DNA from: Phragmites australis
Lineage: Eukaryota > Streptophyta > Magnoliopsida > Poales > Poaceae
Direction of reading: 5' to 3'
Assembly (NCBI RefSeq): GCF_958298935.1
Contig: NC_084922.1
Location: 7,318,501-7,382,500 of the forward strand
Length of the DNA: 64,000 nt
The notes under the pieces are model-generated. The model was not told the DNA's origin, did no database searches, and worked only from the letters and a program-made list of their open reading frames with translations. The position numbers and the translations under genes were made by a program. Numbering within the stretch: the stretch's first letter is position 1; every line of letters begins with the position of its first letter. This document shows positions 47,070 to 58,077 of the stretch, piece after piece.

Positions 47070-48184
47070 CACTTACTATAAAAAACAGTGAAAGCAGACT
47101 GAGTACCACATACGACTTCCTAAGATTCGTTACTGATAAAGTACTCATAGATAGTTACTAAAACAAACATATCTATAACATGATCTATCGTCTTGGTATG
47201 CCAAAAGGCACATACGATTTTTATATAAATCAAAGGTGATAAGACATAAACAGATATTAAGAAAAAATCGTTTATGATGTGTGATAAGATACAAACAAAT
47301 ATTAAGAAAAATTATCTGTGATATGTTGTAAAACATAGATAGATGTTAAGAAAAATTATTTATGATGTAACGACACAAACGGACATTAAGAACAAATATT
47401 TGTGATGTAAAGATACAGACAGACATTAACAAAAATCATATATGATGTGTCATAAAATATAGACGGATATTAAGAAAAATCATCTGTGATATATCATAAT
47501 ATGCAGATAGATATTAAGAAAAATCGTCTGTGATATGTCATAAGACACAAACGAACATTAATAAAAAACCGTCTGTGTCTGAAGGATAAATATTTTATGA
47601 ATTTTCAAAGGTCATCAAACGAAAAAAATTATATAAAAATTATAGCTCTCGATAAGATATACAACTTTGCAGTTTACAATATTTTCATTTAAAATGATTT
47701 AGATGCTCAAATAATTGTCCATAGTTTCAAACAACAATTGTCAAAATGATAAAATATCATATTACTATTAGTAATGATGTATAGGTGATATGATAAGAAA
47801 GCTACACGCGAGATCGGAGATCATAGATTCGATGTCCACAAACCACATTGTGCGATTTTTTGTGTAAAAAATCGTGCTACTCGTGCGATAACATGGCATG
47901 AGTCGTGTGACTAGTGAATGATACGGTATGGGTGGGAAAAGATTTTTTATTTTTTCTACATTTAAATTCTTATTTTAAAAAAAATAGTATTATTAGCGGA
48001 TATTAAGAAAAATCACCTGTGATGTTATATGACACGTATAAACATTAAAAAACTATCTACGTGTAGCTATATTACAGACATAATATTATCTGTCTATAAT
48101 AAATTTAATATCACATACATTTTTACAGAGATGAAAATCAAACACGTATATAATATAGTTTAACAACCGTGATAGCCCGTAGTG
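47070..48184. mobile_element. Possible small CACTA-type element with internal repeat array
   Basis: The left end is CACTTACTATAAAAAACAG, one base from CACTACTATAAAAAACAG-type CACTA ends. The right end reads ..ATAGCCCGTAGTG, inverted CACTACGGGCTAT. The roughly 40-bp array at 47145-47580 and further copies at 47995-48055 resemble CACTA subterminal repeats. The two ends do not match each other well and 3-bp flanks differ (AAT and ACT), so the assignment is tentative. No coding capacity seen. Confidence 0.4.
47145..47580. repeat. Degenerate tandem array, unit about 40 bp
   Basis: Around nine copies of a unit containing GACACAAACRGACATTAAGAA and AATCRTCTGTGATGTGTCAT lie head to tail. Two more divergent copies are at 47995-48055 in the same orientation. 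Each unit holds a weak internal inverted repeat (ACAGAYGATTTTT / AAAAATCRTCTGT style). Confidence 0.8.
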
Positions 48185-48516
48185 ACTTGATGGCGACGAA
48201 CAAGATGAGGCCGATGGCATTAAGATCTTAATGCAGCCTCGTTTGAAGATGATGAGTGTAGGACCAGAGAATTTGGGAGATGACAAACAAGGACCCACAG
48301 AAAGAAATATGTGGAAGAAGAGGATGTAAATAATAATATTATGACTTGCAGGACGTTAAATGCATGATAGAATATTAGCCGCACAATGTTTAGTTGCTGA
48401 AGTGTGCCATGCCTCTACTTTTTTTTTCCTCTCTCTTGAAGTTCTTCTATCGTTAGATCATTGTCAATCGTTTCCCTTATAATTTAAATTCTTGTTGTGA
48501 AAGAATTTTTGTTTTT
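48185..48516. other. Intergenic, nothing recognised
   Basis: Short AT-rich stretch between the CACTA-like array and a Tourist-type MITE. No features supported. Confidence 0.4.
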
Positions 48517-48519
48517 TTA

Positions 48520-48709
48520 GTGCTCCAACAGTTTTTCTTCTCGGTTTCCGTCACGAAAGGATTCCCAAGGTTATTCCCTCCACGACGAGATTCTCTCTCC
48601 TTTCACTTTCGCGATTCCTCTCGAAGAAAAGCTGTTGGAGATAAGAAAAAATAAAGGGAATAGGAACGGGGAAGGGAACGAAATGAATGGAATATGGTTG
48701 GAGATAGTC
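48520..48709. mobile_element. Small Tourist-type MITE, 190 bp
   Basis: The left end is GTGCTCCAACAGTTTTTC. The right end is GGAATATGGTTGGAGATAGTC (inverted: GACTATCTCCAACC). It is flanked by TTA at 48517-48519 and 48710-48712. The right 70 bp closely match the right end of the Harbinger element at 57480-57545 (GGGAAGGGAACGAAATGAA), so it is probably a deletion derivative of that family. An inner inverted pair (CTCCAACAGTTTTTCTTC / GAAGAAAAGCTGTTGGAG) spans 48522-48639. Confidence 0.65.
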
Positions 48710-49194
48710 TTAGATTATCTCTAAGGTGTTCCTTTCGCGATACTCGTTCCCTTCGCAATGAGAAAGGTACCACTCCCTTCACAATGGGAAAGAGACCGCA
48801 AAGGGAATGAAACCCAGGCTCCAAGGGATGCCCATCAGGGGCCAGCGCGGGATAGGAGAGGAGACAGGTTCCTAGGGGTGCGGGACTCTCTCCTATCCCT
48901 TCGTAGATATGACGAGCAAGGCAGGAGAAGGACCATGTGATTGATCACACGCTCAGGCGAAAGAGACGGAAGCAAGGGGCGGTGATGGTGGCGCATGCAA
49001 GGAGGGCGGCGGAAGGTTGGCAGCGATGGCGAGGGGCTCTCGGAGGCTTGATCCAGGCACACGTGTGGAGGGAAGAAGCGACATCACCAAAGGCAATGTG
49101 GCAGTTACGGGAGGTACGAAACATTCTCCCCAAACTCTTTTTGGATCTATGATTATTGTGGTCTAATCGCGAATTAGGTGAAGGAGTGGTGGTG

Positions 49195-49270
49195 CCTTGT
49201 CGTGCAGAGTAGGGGGAGGAGTGGCAGTTGGGATTGTCGTACAGAGTAGGGGGAGGAGTGGCAGTTGGGA
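49195..49270. repeat. Short tandem duplication, about 38 bp
   Basis: CGTGCAGAGTAGGGGGAGGAG and the following TGGCAGTTGGGATTGTC occur twice in succession (second copy CGTACAGAG..). The related fragment at 23812-24284 carries only one copy. Confidence 0.8.
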
Positions 49271-49538
49271 TTGTCAGGGTGTTCGGGCATGGCGCCGGGC
49301 GTGGCCACCGGTGGGGGGTATGGGAGGGGTCCAGTGGCGATTCCGGTCTTGCTACTCATGGATCGGGTGCCGTGTCATGAAGGTCGGCTGTCCAGTGGGA
49401 GTTGTGTAGGTGGATTTGGTGCCTGGATGTGCATCGTGGGCCCGCTGTTGTCATAGTGCGATGTCGTCGAGGCCGAGTCATAGGTAGGCTCTTCCGACTA
49501 TTTGTGTGCTCATGGACTCCCCTGCTCCATGGTTGTAG

Positions 49539-49817
49539 ATGGACGCTGCAGTGTTTGCCGCTCTTGTGTTGAAGCTACAGGAACATGTGCAGGAGGCGGC
49601 TGTCACGTTAAAGAAGGTGGCCAATGACAACTTGAGTCCAGACAGCACCCCTGCTGCCGTGGAGCTCAACAGAGCACTTCTGGAGGTCAACACCATTACG
49701 ACGGAGTTGGAGTAGCTCGTGTTCCAAGTTGAGGATGCTCTGTGTAGCAGTGTCGTGCCCAACCATGTTGGTTTGGTTGATAATAGCAGTGTGTCAATGG
49801 AAGAGGAAGCATCATGA
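49539..49817 (+). pseudogene. Short helical ORF in the Harbinger left part, interrupted by TAG
   Basis: ATG at 49539 opens MDAAVFAALVLKLQEHVQE. The frame runs 59 codons rich in Leu, Glu and Ala, hits TAG at 49716-49718 (LE*LVFQVED) and continues to TGA at 49815-49817, 93 codons in all. The Leu/Glu pattern suggests a coiled coil. I do not recognise the family. It could be a leader exon, cargo of the Harbinger element, or a captured fragment. Confidence 0.35.
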
Positions 49818-50226
49818 TTCAAGGACATTGACAACGACAAAGTCCTTCTTGCTAACTAGAACTCGGGTTACCTACTATGTGCTAATACGAATGATAGCAT
49901 GTCTATTGAATCCGATCGTTTATGGAGGCTGTAGTCGGGTCGGGTGTTTGTTACTTAGTTGGTCAGAATTGATCAAGCCCAGTCAACCAATCACTTATAG
50001 GTTCAGTTAACCTCTAGTTGCTGGCCTTGTACTTTGCTACTCCCATGTGATATATTTGTTGTTCCTGAAGACATATCCCTCATTATGTTCTTAATATTAC
50101 GACATTTGTCATATTATTATTCTAGTGATGGTGCACGTAGAGGTTCCTTATGAGCTGTCTCTACTGATATGTCTGCTACACTGGGTATGAGAGATGATCA
50201 AACAACCTTGCTGATGAGAATGAATA

Positions 50227-53200
50227 TGTGAGGAACCGTTTAGATAATATTTTGATTAATCATTAAATCAATCATTTGTGTAATCATGGCTACACGATTA
50301 ACCATAATATCACCCTAGTAGTCCCGGTATGTATTTTATGCCCAAGATCGAAAGACACGTCTTTACAACAAGCACATCATGATAAGACATAATAAAAAGC
50401 GAGTAATTAAATTAAGTTACAAGTCTTTAAGTAAATTAACTTTACAACAAAAGTATAAACCAAACATTATTATAGTAGCTACGCAGCGGAAAGAGTTGCA
50501 TAACGACAAAAGATGGGTAATGTCATTGCCCTAAGGGGCCACCCCAAAATAACAACACTTGAGTAGAATGTCACTACACCTTCCTGTCGCCAATATCGGT
50601 AGGCATAAAGTAGCCAAAGACTAATCCTTCCTCAACTGAAAAGTAAACGAAGCATGTGAGTACGAAGGTACTTGCAAGACTTAATCCATAATGGGCACTT
50701 ATAAATAGCTCGACTCCAAAGAGAATATAATTTGGATAATTAGTAAGGACTCGGCCACAAGGTTAAGTGAATTTCATATGCAAGAGCAATTTTGACTCAA
50801 GTGTAACCATCTACATCAAACAATAAACAACCTTCTATCCTGAGATCATTACCATACCATAATTATAACTTGAACCGTATCAAAACTTCAACAACATCAC
50901 CATACATTTTCCAAAATACCATCACAACCACAATTGAAACTCTACGATTGATGCAAATGGATAGAAGTGTGCTCATTACATCCTGTAGGGGTACTCCATT
51001 ACTCATATGACTTGAGGACCATACGGCATGTGTAACCACATAGGTCCACACAAGGAGTACGCATGTCAACCTTTCCTAAATAAGCTCCAATCGTTTGAAC
51101 ATACGCCTCGACATGCGGAGGTCGTCTAGAACTACTCCAAAATAAATTAGATACCCCTTCCAAACCTATTATGCTGACAACACCCGAGACTAACATGCCA
51201 AAAAAATCACAACTACATAAGGTATTCAGCTCATCCGTTCCATATACGGATACGTGGTTAGTACGAACAAATGCTAAAGCCAACTATAACAACGGATGGT
51301 GCTTAATCGATTCAAGTGGATCTATCGCATCTGAGACTCCCTTCGCAAGCCATCCCTATTGCCTGCCTAAATCTCGGCTCATCCTCACTAACTTACACCA
51401 TCCTCCATCATCATTATCTTTATGATATAAAGTAAGCCCAGCTCACGAACGATGGCCAAATCACCGCTCGACTTCTATCGAGGACATATGTCATGCTAAG
51501 CATAACGCATTCTTGTTATGTTAGACCATTATGTGATATGAACAACCCATGTTACAAAGGATCAAGCGATAAACAATATCAAGGGCGGGTAATGCAACAA
51601 ATATGATTTAACCCAAAACCCGATATAAGACTCATTGATATGCAAATATACATAAAGCATAACTTATCAATTGACACAATATATGATCCAAAGTAATGGG
51701 ATAAAAATGCTTAGATGCTTGCCTTATTGATCAGCTTCACAAGCGAGGGAAACAACGTTCGGATTGCCCTCGATCACGCCCACGTTACCCTCCGGTCTTT
51801 CGTTCACTAAGAAGAATATATGCAATGATGAACATAAAAGAGATGCTATGAAAATACTATAAAATTTTAATGGAGATGTGGTACTAGGTAATGAACATAA
51901 TGCAGCAAGAAACACTTGAGTTGAAACACATAGGCTCATGGTATAACTAACCGTGATTTAATTAAGCTGAAACATATTTAATTAATTTATTAATTATAAA
52001 AAAGTATTTTCTTGAGTTCTACCATTTTAACATGTAGTTATACTCATACGAGCTAACGCAACTAGTTTCATAATTTTTGGTGTTCGTATAAATTAATTAT
52101 GAAATTTACAAGCTATCAGTAAAGTAAACGAAAAAGAAAAAATGCTTGATGAACAATACAATCCGGATACTCCACGTTGTGTTCCGAAGTCTCTGGGTGA
52201 ACCTCCGGGTGGGGGTCTTTGAGCATTTTTTGTTAAGATTACCCAGAACCTCCGGGTTGAACTAGGAACCTTTGAGTTCTGGAGTCTCCGGGTGAACCTC
52301 CGGGTGGGGGTTCTCAAGTATTTTTGGTTAGGATCACCGGAATCTCTGGGTTCCTACAGAATACATGTTTTGCGATGTTTTTTCGACCGATTCAATTTGC
52401 ATATCAAATTTCCAACCACTTAAGCATGCATAGTCACTGAACCAAGGGTTCAAGACCAATTTTATCCACTCCACAAACCCGATCGAAGGCTATCTTATCC
52501 ATTCTCCTTCTACCATCTCCATTTCATCAAGAACAAGATAGGCATTCCAATACTCGATTTGCAGCCCCTAAACTTGAATTCATCCATCCTAAAACGTACA
52601 TTCCTACAAAAAAAAAACTAGGAGAACTCACCCAAGGTTCTTGTTGTAGTCGGAGACCTTTGGGTGGAGAAGAAATTGATGGAAGAAGCTCGTAGAAGAG
52701 ATGAACAAGCTGTTGTAGATTTCAGAAAAGAGAGGTGTGATGAAATCAGTTGCCAATCCTTCAAATCTCCATGCATGCAGCAAAAACTTGGATGGATTGG
52801 AAGCTAAGGAGGAGGGGATGTGATGGTATAACATGCATACTTTCGTTTAGCTTCCTTAGGACAGATTCCTAAGGAGAAAAGAGAGAGTTTGAGAGGGAGG
52901 AGGAAAAAGGAGCTAATGTCCTCTCTGTTGGTTTGGGCGTGGGGGAGGGAGAGAATGAGGGAGGGGTGCGGCTGCTGCAGCCCAAAGAGAAGAAGGTGAA
53001 GGTGGTGGGGCCAGCCAGCTAGGTTGGTCCCACATACAAGAGAGGCAAGTATTTTTACAGAAATTCTATTCCTTCTCTTCCCTTTCTATTAGTCCAAATG
53101 AAGTGACTAAAGCTCCAAAAAATTTAGGAATTTTTGTGACGCGATTACAAAATGAGAGAAAACCTTTCTAAAAGGATTCACCCACAACGCATAGGCAGAG

Positions 53201-53360
53201 GTTAAACTAAATAAATTTTACATCGGGTATTTTTAAAATACATAGCAATTATCAAGCATCATTAGAAATGACAAACGCTAAACAATGCTTAACAAATAAA
53301 TATGATGCTCATGATGCATGATTATACTTAATGACATACTTTTGAATTTAGGATGTGACA
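50227..53360 (-). repeat. Solo LTR of the Gypsy family seen at 20365-23811
   Basis: TGTGAGGAACCG at the left and GGATGTGACA at the right give TG..CA ends on both strands. The flanks are both GAATA (50222-50226 and 53361-53365), an exact 5-bp TSD. On the reverse strand it starts TGTCACATCCTAAATTC and ends AACGGTTCCTCACA, matching the 3' LTR at 20365-23811. No internal region remains, so it arose by LTR-LTR recombination. It is 3134 bp; the other copy is about 310 bp longer, mostly because of its Stowaway insertion (254 bp). Confidence 0.92.
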
Positions 53361-54193
53361 GAATACTTAAACGAATTTGAAGTTATGCTGTCCATATGGT
53401 CATTTTTGTACCATTAACAAGCATGGTATGAACATTTATGCTAGGCTCTGATTGGTCTGAAGTTGATACAAGTTACCATTGTTTTAGTTTTTTCATGTTC
53501 TCCCTCTATAGTTACACACTTTATGCATAAGGCGTCATATGTAGTAGGCAAGGACTACAGGGTCATATTGCGCAATGTAAGAATGGATGGCCGGATCTTG
53601 CTTTAGTCAGACTGACATTACTTAGTGTTTTATCATTTTTATAGATGATTATCTTTATCTGGAAACTGGAACTTGGTTGTGCCTACAGGTATAACAGCTT
53701 GTTGGCTGAAGTTCCCAAAATGACTGCAAAGATAAAATGTTATGTTATTTCGCGGGTTTTTGCATTATTGTAAACATGAGAAACAATTATTCCTTTTAAT
53801 TCAAACTTGTGGAAGGGGTTCGACCACCACAGTTATGGTTTCTTTTCTATAGCTACTGTTATGAACCATAACTCCTAGGTTCATATTTGTTTGTGTTACC
53901 AGAGTAATTTTTTTTTCTAGGAATAATTCTATATTCCATAGTCCTGATTCCTGAACCACAAAATAGTAAATTTCACTATTAGACTTGACATTTACTTTTA
54001 TGTTCCAAACGTTGTAGTTATATTCGAACACCGCACATGAGAGTTTAGAGTCATTTAAAAGCCATGTAATATGCACACTTATTAAAAGGCTACTTTACCT
54101 TAAGTGAACACTTTTTCTCCAATCTAATTCGACAGTGTTGATTTCAGGTCACTGTTCTTCAGGTTCATTTTTCTTGTGATGTGCAGGTGCTTT

Positions 54194-55341
54194 ATGGATC
54201 CATTTTACGAGAGTTTTCTTCAGGACAAAGTGTAGCGGATGACATGGTCTGGGCCACCGATGCAAGGGGGACCCTCCACTGTTGCACCTACGGCGGAGAT
54301 GGGCCACTTCCTTCTTGCGGACACTCCTGGCTTGCACCCCATACCCGATCAGGAGCTTGGTCAATTCAGCATGTGTAGCAATGACATGGGAACGAAGAAG
54401 GTGACCACCTCCAAGAGGAAGAAGAAGGCGGAGTCGAAGACAGATCAAACAAAGTGGACAAACAAGGAGGACGAGTTGCTTGTGTCTGCATGGTTAAACA
54501 TGAGCCATGATCCTGTAGTGGGAACTGATCAAACCAAGGAGACATACTAGGGTAGGATCGTCACATACTTCAACACGTATAGGAAGTCGTCTATAATGCC
54601 AAGGTCAGACAAAGCTTTGATAAACCACATGAAGCTCATCACGAACACAGTGCAATGCACGTGACAAAGGTGAAGCAGCTCAATCCTAGCGAGACCAATG
54701 AGCGTGACAAGGTATGCTCTAAAATCTTGTCTTTGTCACCGCTTAGTACAATAAACTTGTTGATAAGCAATTCTGAACCTTTAGTGACTCACTCATGTTT
54801 TCCTTATTTCATAGATGGCATGTGCTGGCACGACGTTCAAGGGGATTGAGGGGAAGCCATTTGCATATGCGCACTTTGGGTCATGCTTGTCGACCACCCC
54901 AAGTGGCATGCGCACGAGGTCATGAAGGCACAAAAGATACAAGAGGGAGCGGAAGCACAGTCCAGCATAGCAGTGTCCATTGAGGTGTCGATTGACACAA
55001 CATTGAACGCATATACAGATATTCCTAGGCCCATTGAAAGGTAGCCGGCTAAAACGGCACGGGCTTGGGGATCATCATCCAATACGTCCCTGCCTACCGT
55101 GTCGGGTGGGATGTATGCAACCCAGCTTGCAGAGCTCACTGAAACAAAGAAGGTTGTGGTGGAGTTGAAGAAGGAGCACATTGTGATCATGCGTATGGAG
55201 ACATCCATCCGCAAAGATGTTGAGGATGAGCGTATAATGGAGATTGACTTGGATAGTGTGAGTGAACCCCTTAGAGAGTACTATAGGAAGAGGCATGGGG
55301 TGATCCTAGCGCAGTGGAACGACACCAAACCGAACCTGTAG
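54194..55341 (+). pseudogene. Harbinger ORF1: Myb/SANT-like DNA-binding protein, broken
   Basis: The start ATG at 54194 (MDPFYESFLQDK) follows a splice acceptor-like GATGTGCAG. A frameshift leads into a frame with TKWTNKEDELLVSAWLNMS, the trihelix/Myb-like domain (about 54450-54515), then DPVVGTDQTKETY and a stop where Trp is conserved. After a frameshift comes VKQLNPSETNERDK, an intron-like GTATGC..TTTCATAG (about 54712-54815), then KGIEGKPFAYAHF and another frameshift. The last part reads through the helical C terminus (EVMKAQKIQEGAE, YYRKRHGVILAQWN) to the stop at 55339-55341. In PIF/Harbinger elements ORF1 helps the transposase enter the nucleus and bind termini. At least three lesions make it a pseudogene. 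Confidence 0.8.
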
Positions 55342-55813
55342 ACACTCGTTGATTATGTCTTTGCAAGCTGCTTGTCAAGGATTTGCAAGAACTCATTTTA
55401 GTGTCTACTTATTTGTAATAACTCTCAAAATACTTTGAAGTTTTGTGTGGATTTGCGAGAATTCATTTCCAGTCACCTAGATTGAAGCAAGGGTATGCTC
55501 ATTTTCGCCTTTATCACGTCAGATATTTTGTTTCAATTAATAGTTGGAACAGAAATACTATTCTTGACAATAGAAATGGGTCATGCCCAAATCATACCAC
55601 TAATAATGATGACTCACATTGCAACTGACATAATTTAAACTCTTATTACGTTACATTACTCATAACAATGATGCATGAACTACATAGAATGTGGTGTACG
55701 TTCTATTGTGCTCCATAAAGACTCCATAGGTGCTCCACGAGATCATCATGCAATTGGTGGTACAATGCCCGATTCCTAATTATTTGAGTTACTTTTATGT
55801 ACTAGAGGACAAC
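55342..55813. other. Spacer between the converging Harbinger genes
   Basis: AT-rich 470 bp between the ORF1 stop and the transposase stop; presumably shared 3' UTR and terminator sequence. No domain seen. Confidence 0.5.
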
Positions 55814-57038
55814 TCAATCTGGATTGCGATCCACTCTCACTTTCTCACTCATATAGTCATACACCTCTTCCTGATCGAAGTAGCCCCTCTCGTCTTCAAT
55901 TATCATGTTGTGCATTATGACACATATGGTCATAATGTTGTGAAGTGTGCTTTGCTTCCAAATTCTACCTAGACCACGAATTATGACGAACCTCGCCTGC
56001 AGGATGCCAAATGTGCATTCAACATCTTTCCTTGTTGATGCTTGAATGGCAGAGAAATGAACGCTCTTGTTCCCCCTTGGTGCTGAAATTTCCTTCACTA
56101 TGGTCACCCATTTGGGGTAAATTGCATTGCCTAGGTAGTAGCTCATGTCATACTTGTTATCATTAATGGTGTAATCGCCTAGGTAATGGCGACGCAGTCC
56201 CATCCATAAGCCTGCTGAAAATGTTAGAGCGGTGCAAAACATTTATGTCATTTAGACTATCGGACATTCCAAAGAAAGTATGACATATCCATAGATCATA
56301 TGACGCAACTGCCTCTAAAACTATGCAAGGTTTGCGCGTATGACCGGTATATGCGCCATGCCATACTTTCAGGCAATTTTTCCAAACATAATGCATGTCG
56401 TTGATGCTCTCTAGCATCCTGGGGAACCCTCTCTGCTCGCCAATGTCTAGCAGTCGAGTAGTATCCTCTGCAGTGGGAGCGTGGAGGTACTGATCGGAGA
56501 AAAGCAAGACAATAGCTTTCATAAATTTTGTCAAGGTGAGCACGAGCATCGTTGTGCTCACCCCAATCCGAACATACTCTTCCACTGCGTCTACATAGAC
56601 TCCGTATGCCAGTTGTCATATGACAGATGTCATCTTTTGGAGGGGGCTTAGGCCCAGCTTCCTAGTGGCATCCCTCTTCTGCCGAAACCATGGGTCGTGG
56701 TCCTCCACAACAACGGCAATTCTCATAAACAATGGTTGACTCATCCAAAATCTTAGAGGGTGACCATTCGTTGGTACTCAGCAAAAGCGATAAAATGTGT
56801 TAGTACTGGAGATGGACTCACCTACGGTAGAACAGTATGTGACCATACAATGGGACATTGGAGAAGTAGTCCTAGAATAGCCTAGCAATGCCTTCCTGGT
56901 GCCCATGGTCTAGACCATATGTCCAAGCACGGAGCCACGGTGACGTGTGCGACCTTAGGCAGCAAGCTCTTCCTCCCTAATGGCAATCAACAACATTAAT
57001 TCATCCTCATTGTCGCTCGAGTCCGATGAGAACGACAT
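55814..57038 (-). pseudogene. PIF/Harbinger DDE transposase, inactivated
   Basis: The start at 57036-57038 opens MSFSSDSSDNEDELMLLIAI and meets TAA within 30 codons. Later frames give RLDHGHQEGIARLF, then FRMSQPLFMRIAVVVEDHDP (helical region), EEYVRIGVSTTML, and the DDE domain. In the DDE domain the first catalytic Asp of the SIDCMH motif reads SINDMH (56392-56421), an Asp-to-Asn change. The second Asp is kept in LNDINVL (about 56232-56280), followed by a frameshift. YYLGNAIYPKW is near 56105-56150 and the catalytic Glu is kept in DVECTFGIL (about 56000-56035). It ends at 55814. It would excise and insert at TWA targets; this copy cannot. Confidence 0.85.
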
Positions 57039-57545
57039 GAACGGATCTCCGAATGTAGACAAGCACGTTGTGTAAATATGAAATGAGAAGGCAATTGCGC
57101 CTCTCTACTTAGGCAGACGTCCTCTTTTATAGCCACAACAGTCTTCTCGAGCAAGCAACACGCGCCTGACTTCTCATGCACTCGAACAGGAATGTGCATC
57201 CTAGCTTCCACGGGAAGAATCATGACTATGAAGCTAGTTGAGTCCTAACGAGCTCGTTGTGTAAACATGTTCTTCCAATCTTCCACGGGAAGAATCGTGA
57301 CCACGAAGTTAGCACGGAATGGGGAAGGGAATTAAAGACCGTTTATACATAAAATGCATATACAATGTATATGTGCCATGTATTACAGCCGTATTGTATA
57401 CGTAGTCATGCGAAAACGATAGAATATTTGAAGTCTGTTGGGGAAGGGAATGTTGTTGGAGTACAGGAACCTGAAGGGAACATGTTTGGGAAGGGATTTT
57501 AGGTTGAGAAGGGAACGAAATGAAAGGAAATGATTGGATATGGTC

Positions 57546-57797
57546 TAAACAACCTAACAAACTTGAGCAAGAAAATGGTTTTGACATGTTTGACAAGGTG
57601 CTAACTAAGGAAGTTAACACTACTTAACATGAGTGTGGAAAAGTTTGGCAATGAGCCAAACATGCTCAATGATTATGTTAGGGAAGTGATTTGTTTCTTG
57701 TTTTCTTTTTTCCGCTAGAGGTTTTTAAGGAGGTTGGATCGGAGAGAAGATGACAGAGCTATACACCTATCACCACCAACTAAATCTAGCTTTAAAG
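57546..57797. other. Short spacer, nothing recognised
   Basis: About 250 bp between the Harbinger right end and the Stowaway MITE. No feature supported. Confidence 0.4.
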
Positions 57798-57799
57798 TA

Positions 57800-58053
57800 C
57801 TCCCTCTAATTGCAAATATAGGTCGTTTTAGTCTCCTCAACTATTCTCTAAATATAAGTCATTCTCAAACTTCTATACACTTTTTTCTCTTTTGTTACCT
57901 TCTTGCCCTTATTTAATAAATACTATCACTCTCACAAATAAATGAGTTATCTTTTCCAATGCAGAATAAATAAGGGGCAACAAAGTCATTTGATCTACTT
58001 TCTTAATCCTTGTGCATAAGTCTAAAATGACCTACATTTGCAATCGAAGGGGG
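57800..58053. mobile_element. Stowaway-type MITE, 254 bp (copy 2)
   Basis: CTCCCTCTAATTGCAAATATAG at the left, ACATTTGCAATCGAAGGGGG at the right, flanked by TA (57798-57799 and 58054-58055). It is co-linear and nearly identical with 21779-22032 and exactly the same length. Confidence 0.9.
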
Positions 58054-58077
58054 TAGTAAAGATGTTTAATTTTAAAA

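Larger units (their letters stand above)
48713..57545. mobile_element. PIF/Harbinger transposon interrupted by a solo LTR
   Basis: The left end is GATTATCTCTAAGGTGTTCC. The right end is GGAAATGATTGGATATGGTC, inverted GACCATATCCAATC; both resemble the family terminus GACTATCTCCAACCATATTCC. The left flank is TTA and the right flank TAA, both Harbinger-type but not identical, so either a base has changed or the ends belong to different insertions. Inside are a Myb-like ORF1 (forward) and a DDE transposase (reverse), converging, as in plant PIF elements. A 3.1-kb Gypsy solo LTR is nested at 50227-53360. Without it the element is about 5.7 kb, a usual autonomous size. Confidence 0.6.

Noticed and set aside
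47145..47580. CRISPR-like appearance of the 40-bp array
   Set aside because: Units are degenerate and contiguous with no unique spacers, and the genome is a plant; it is a tandem or subterminal repeat array.
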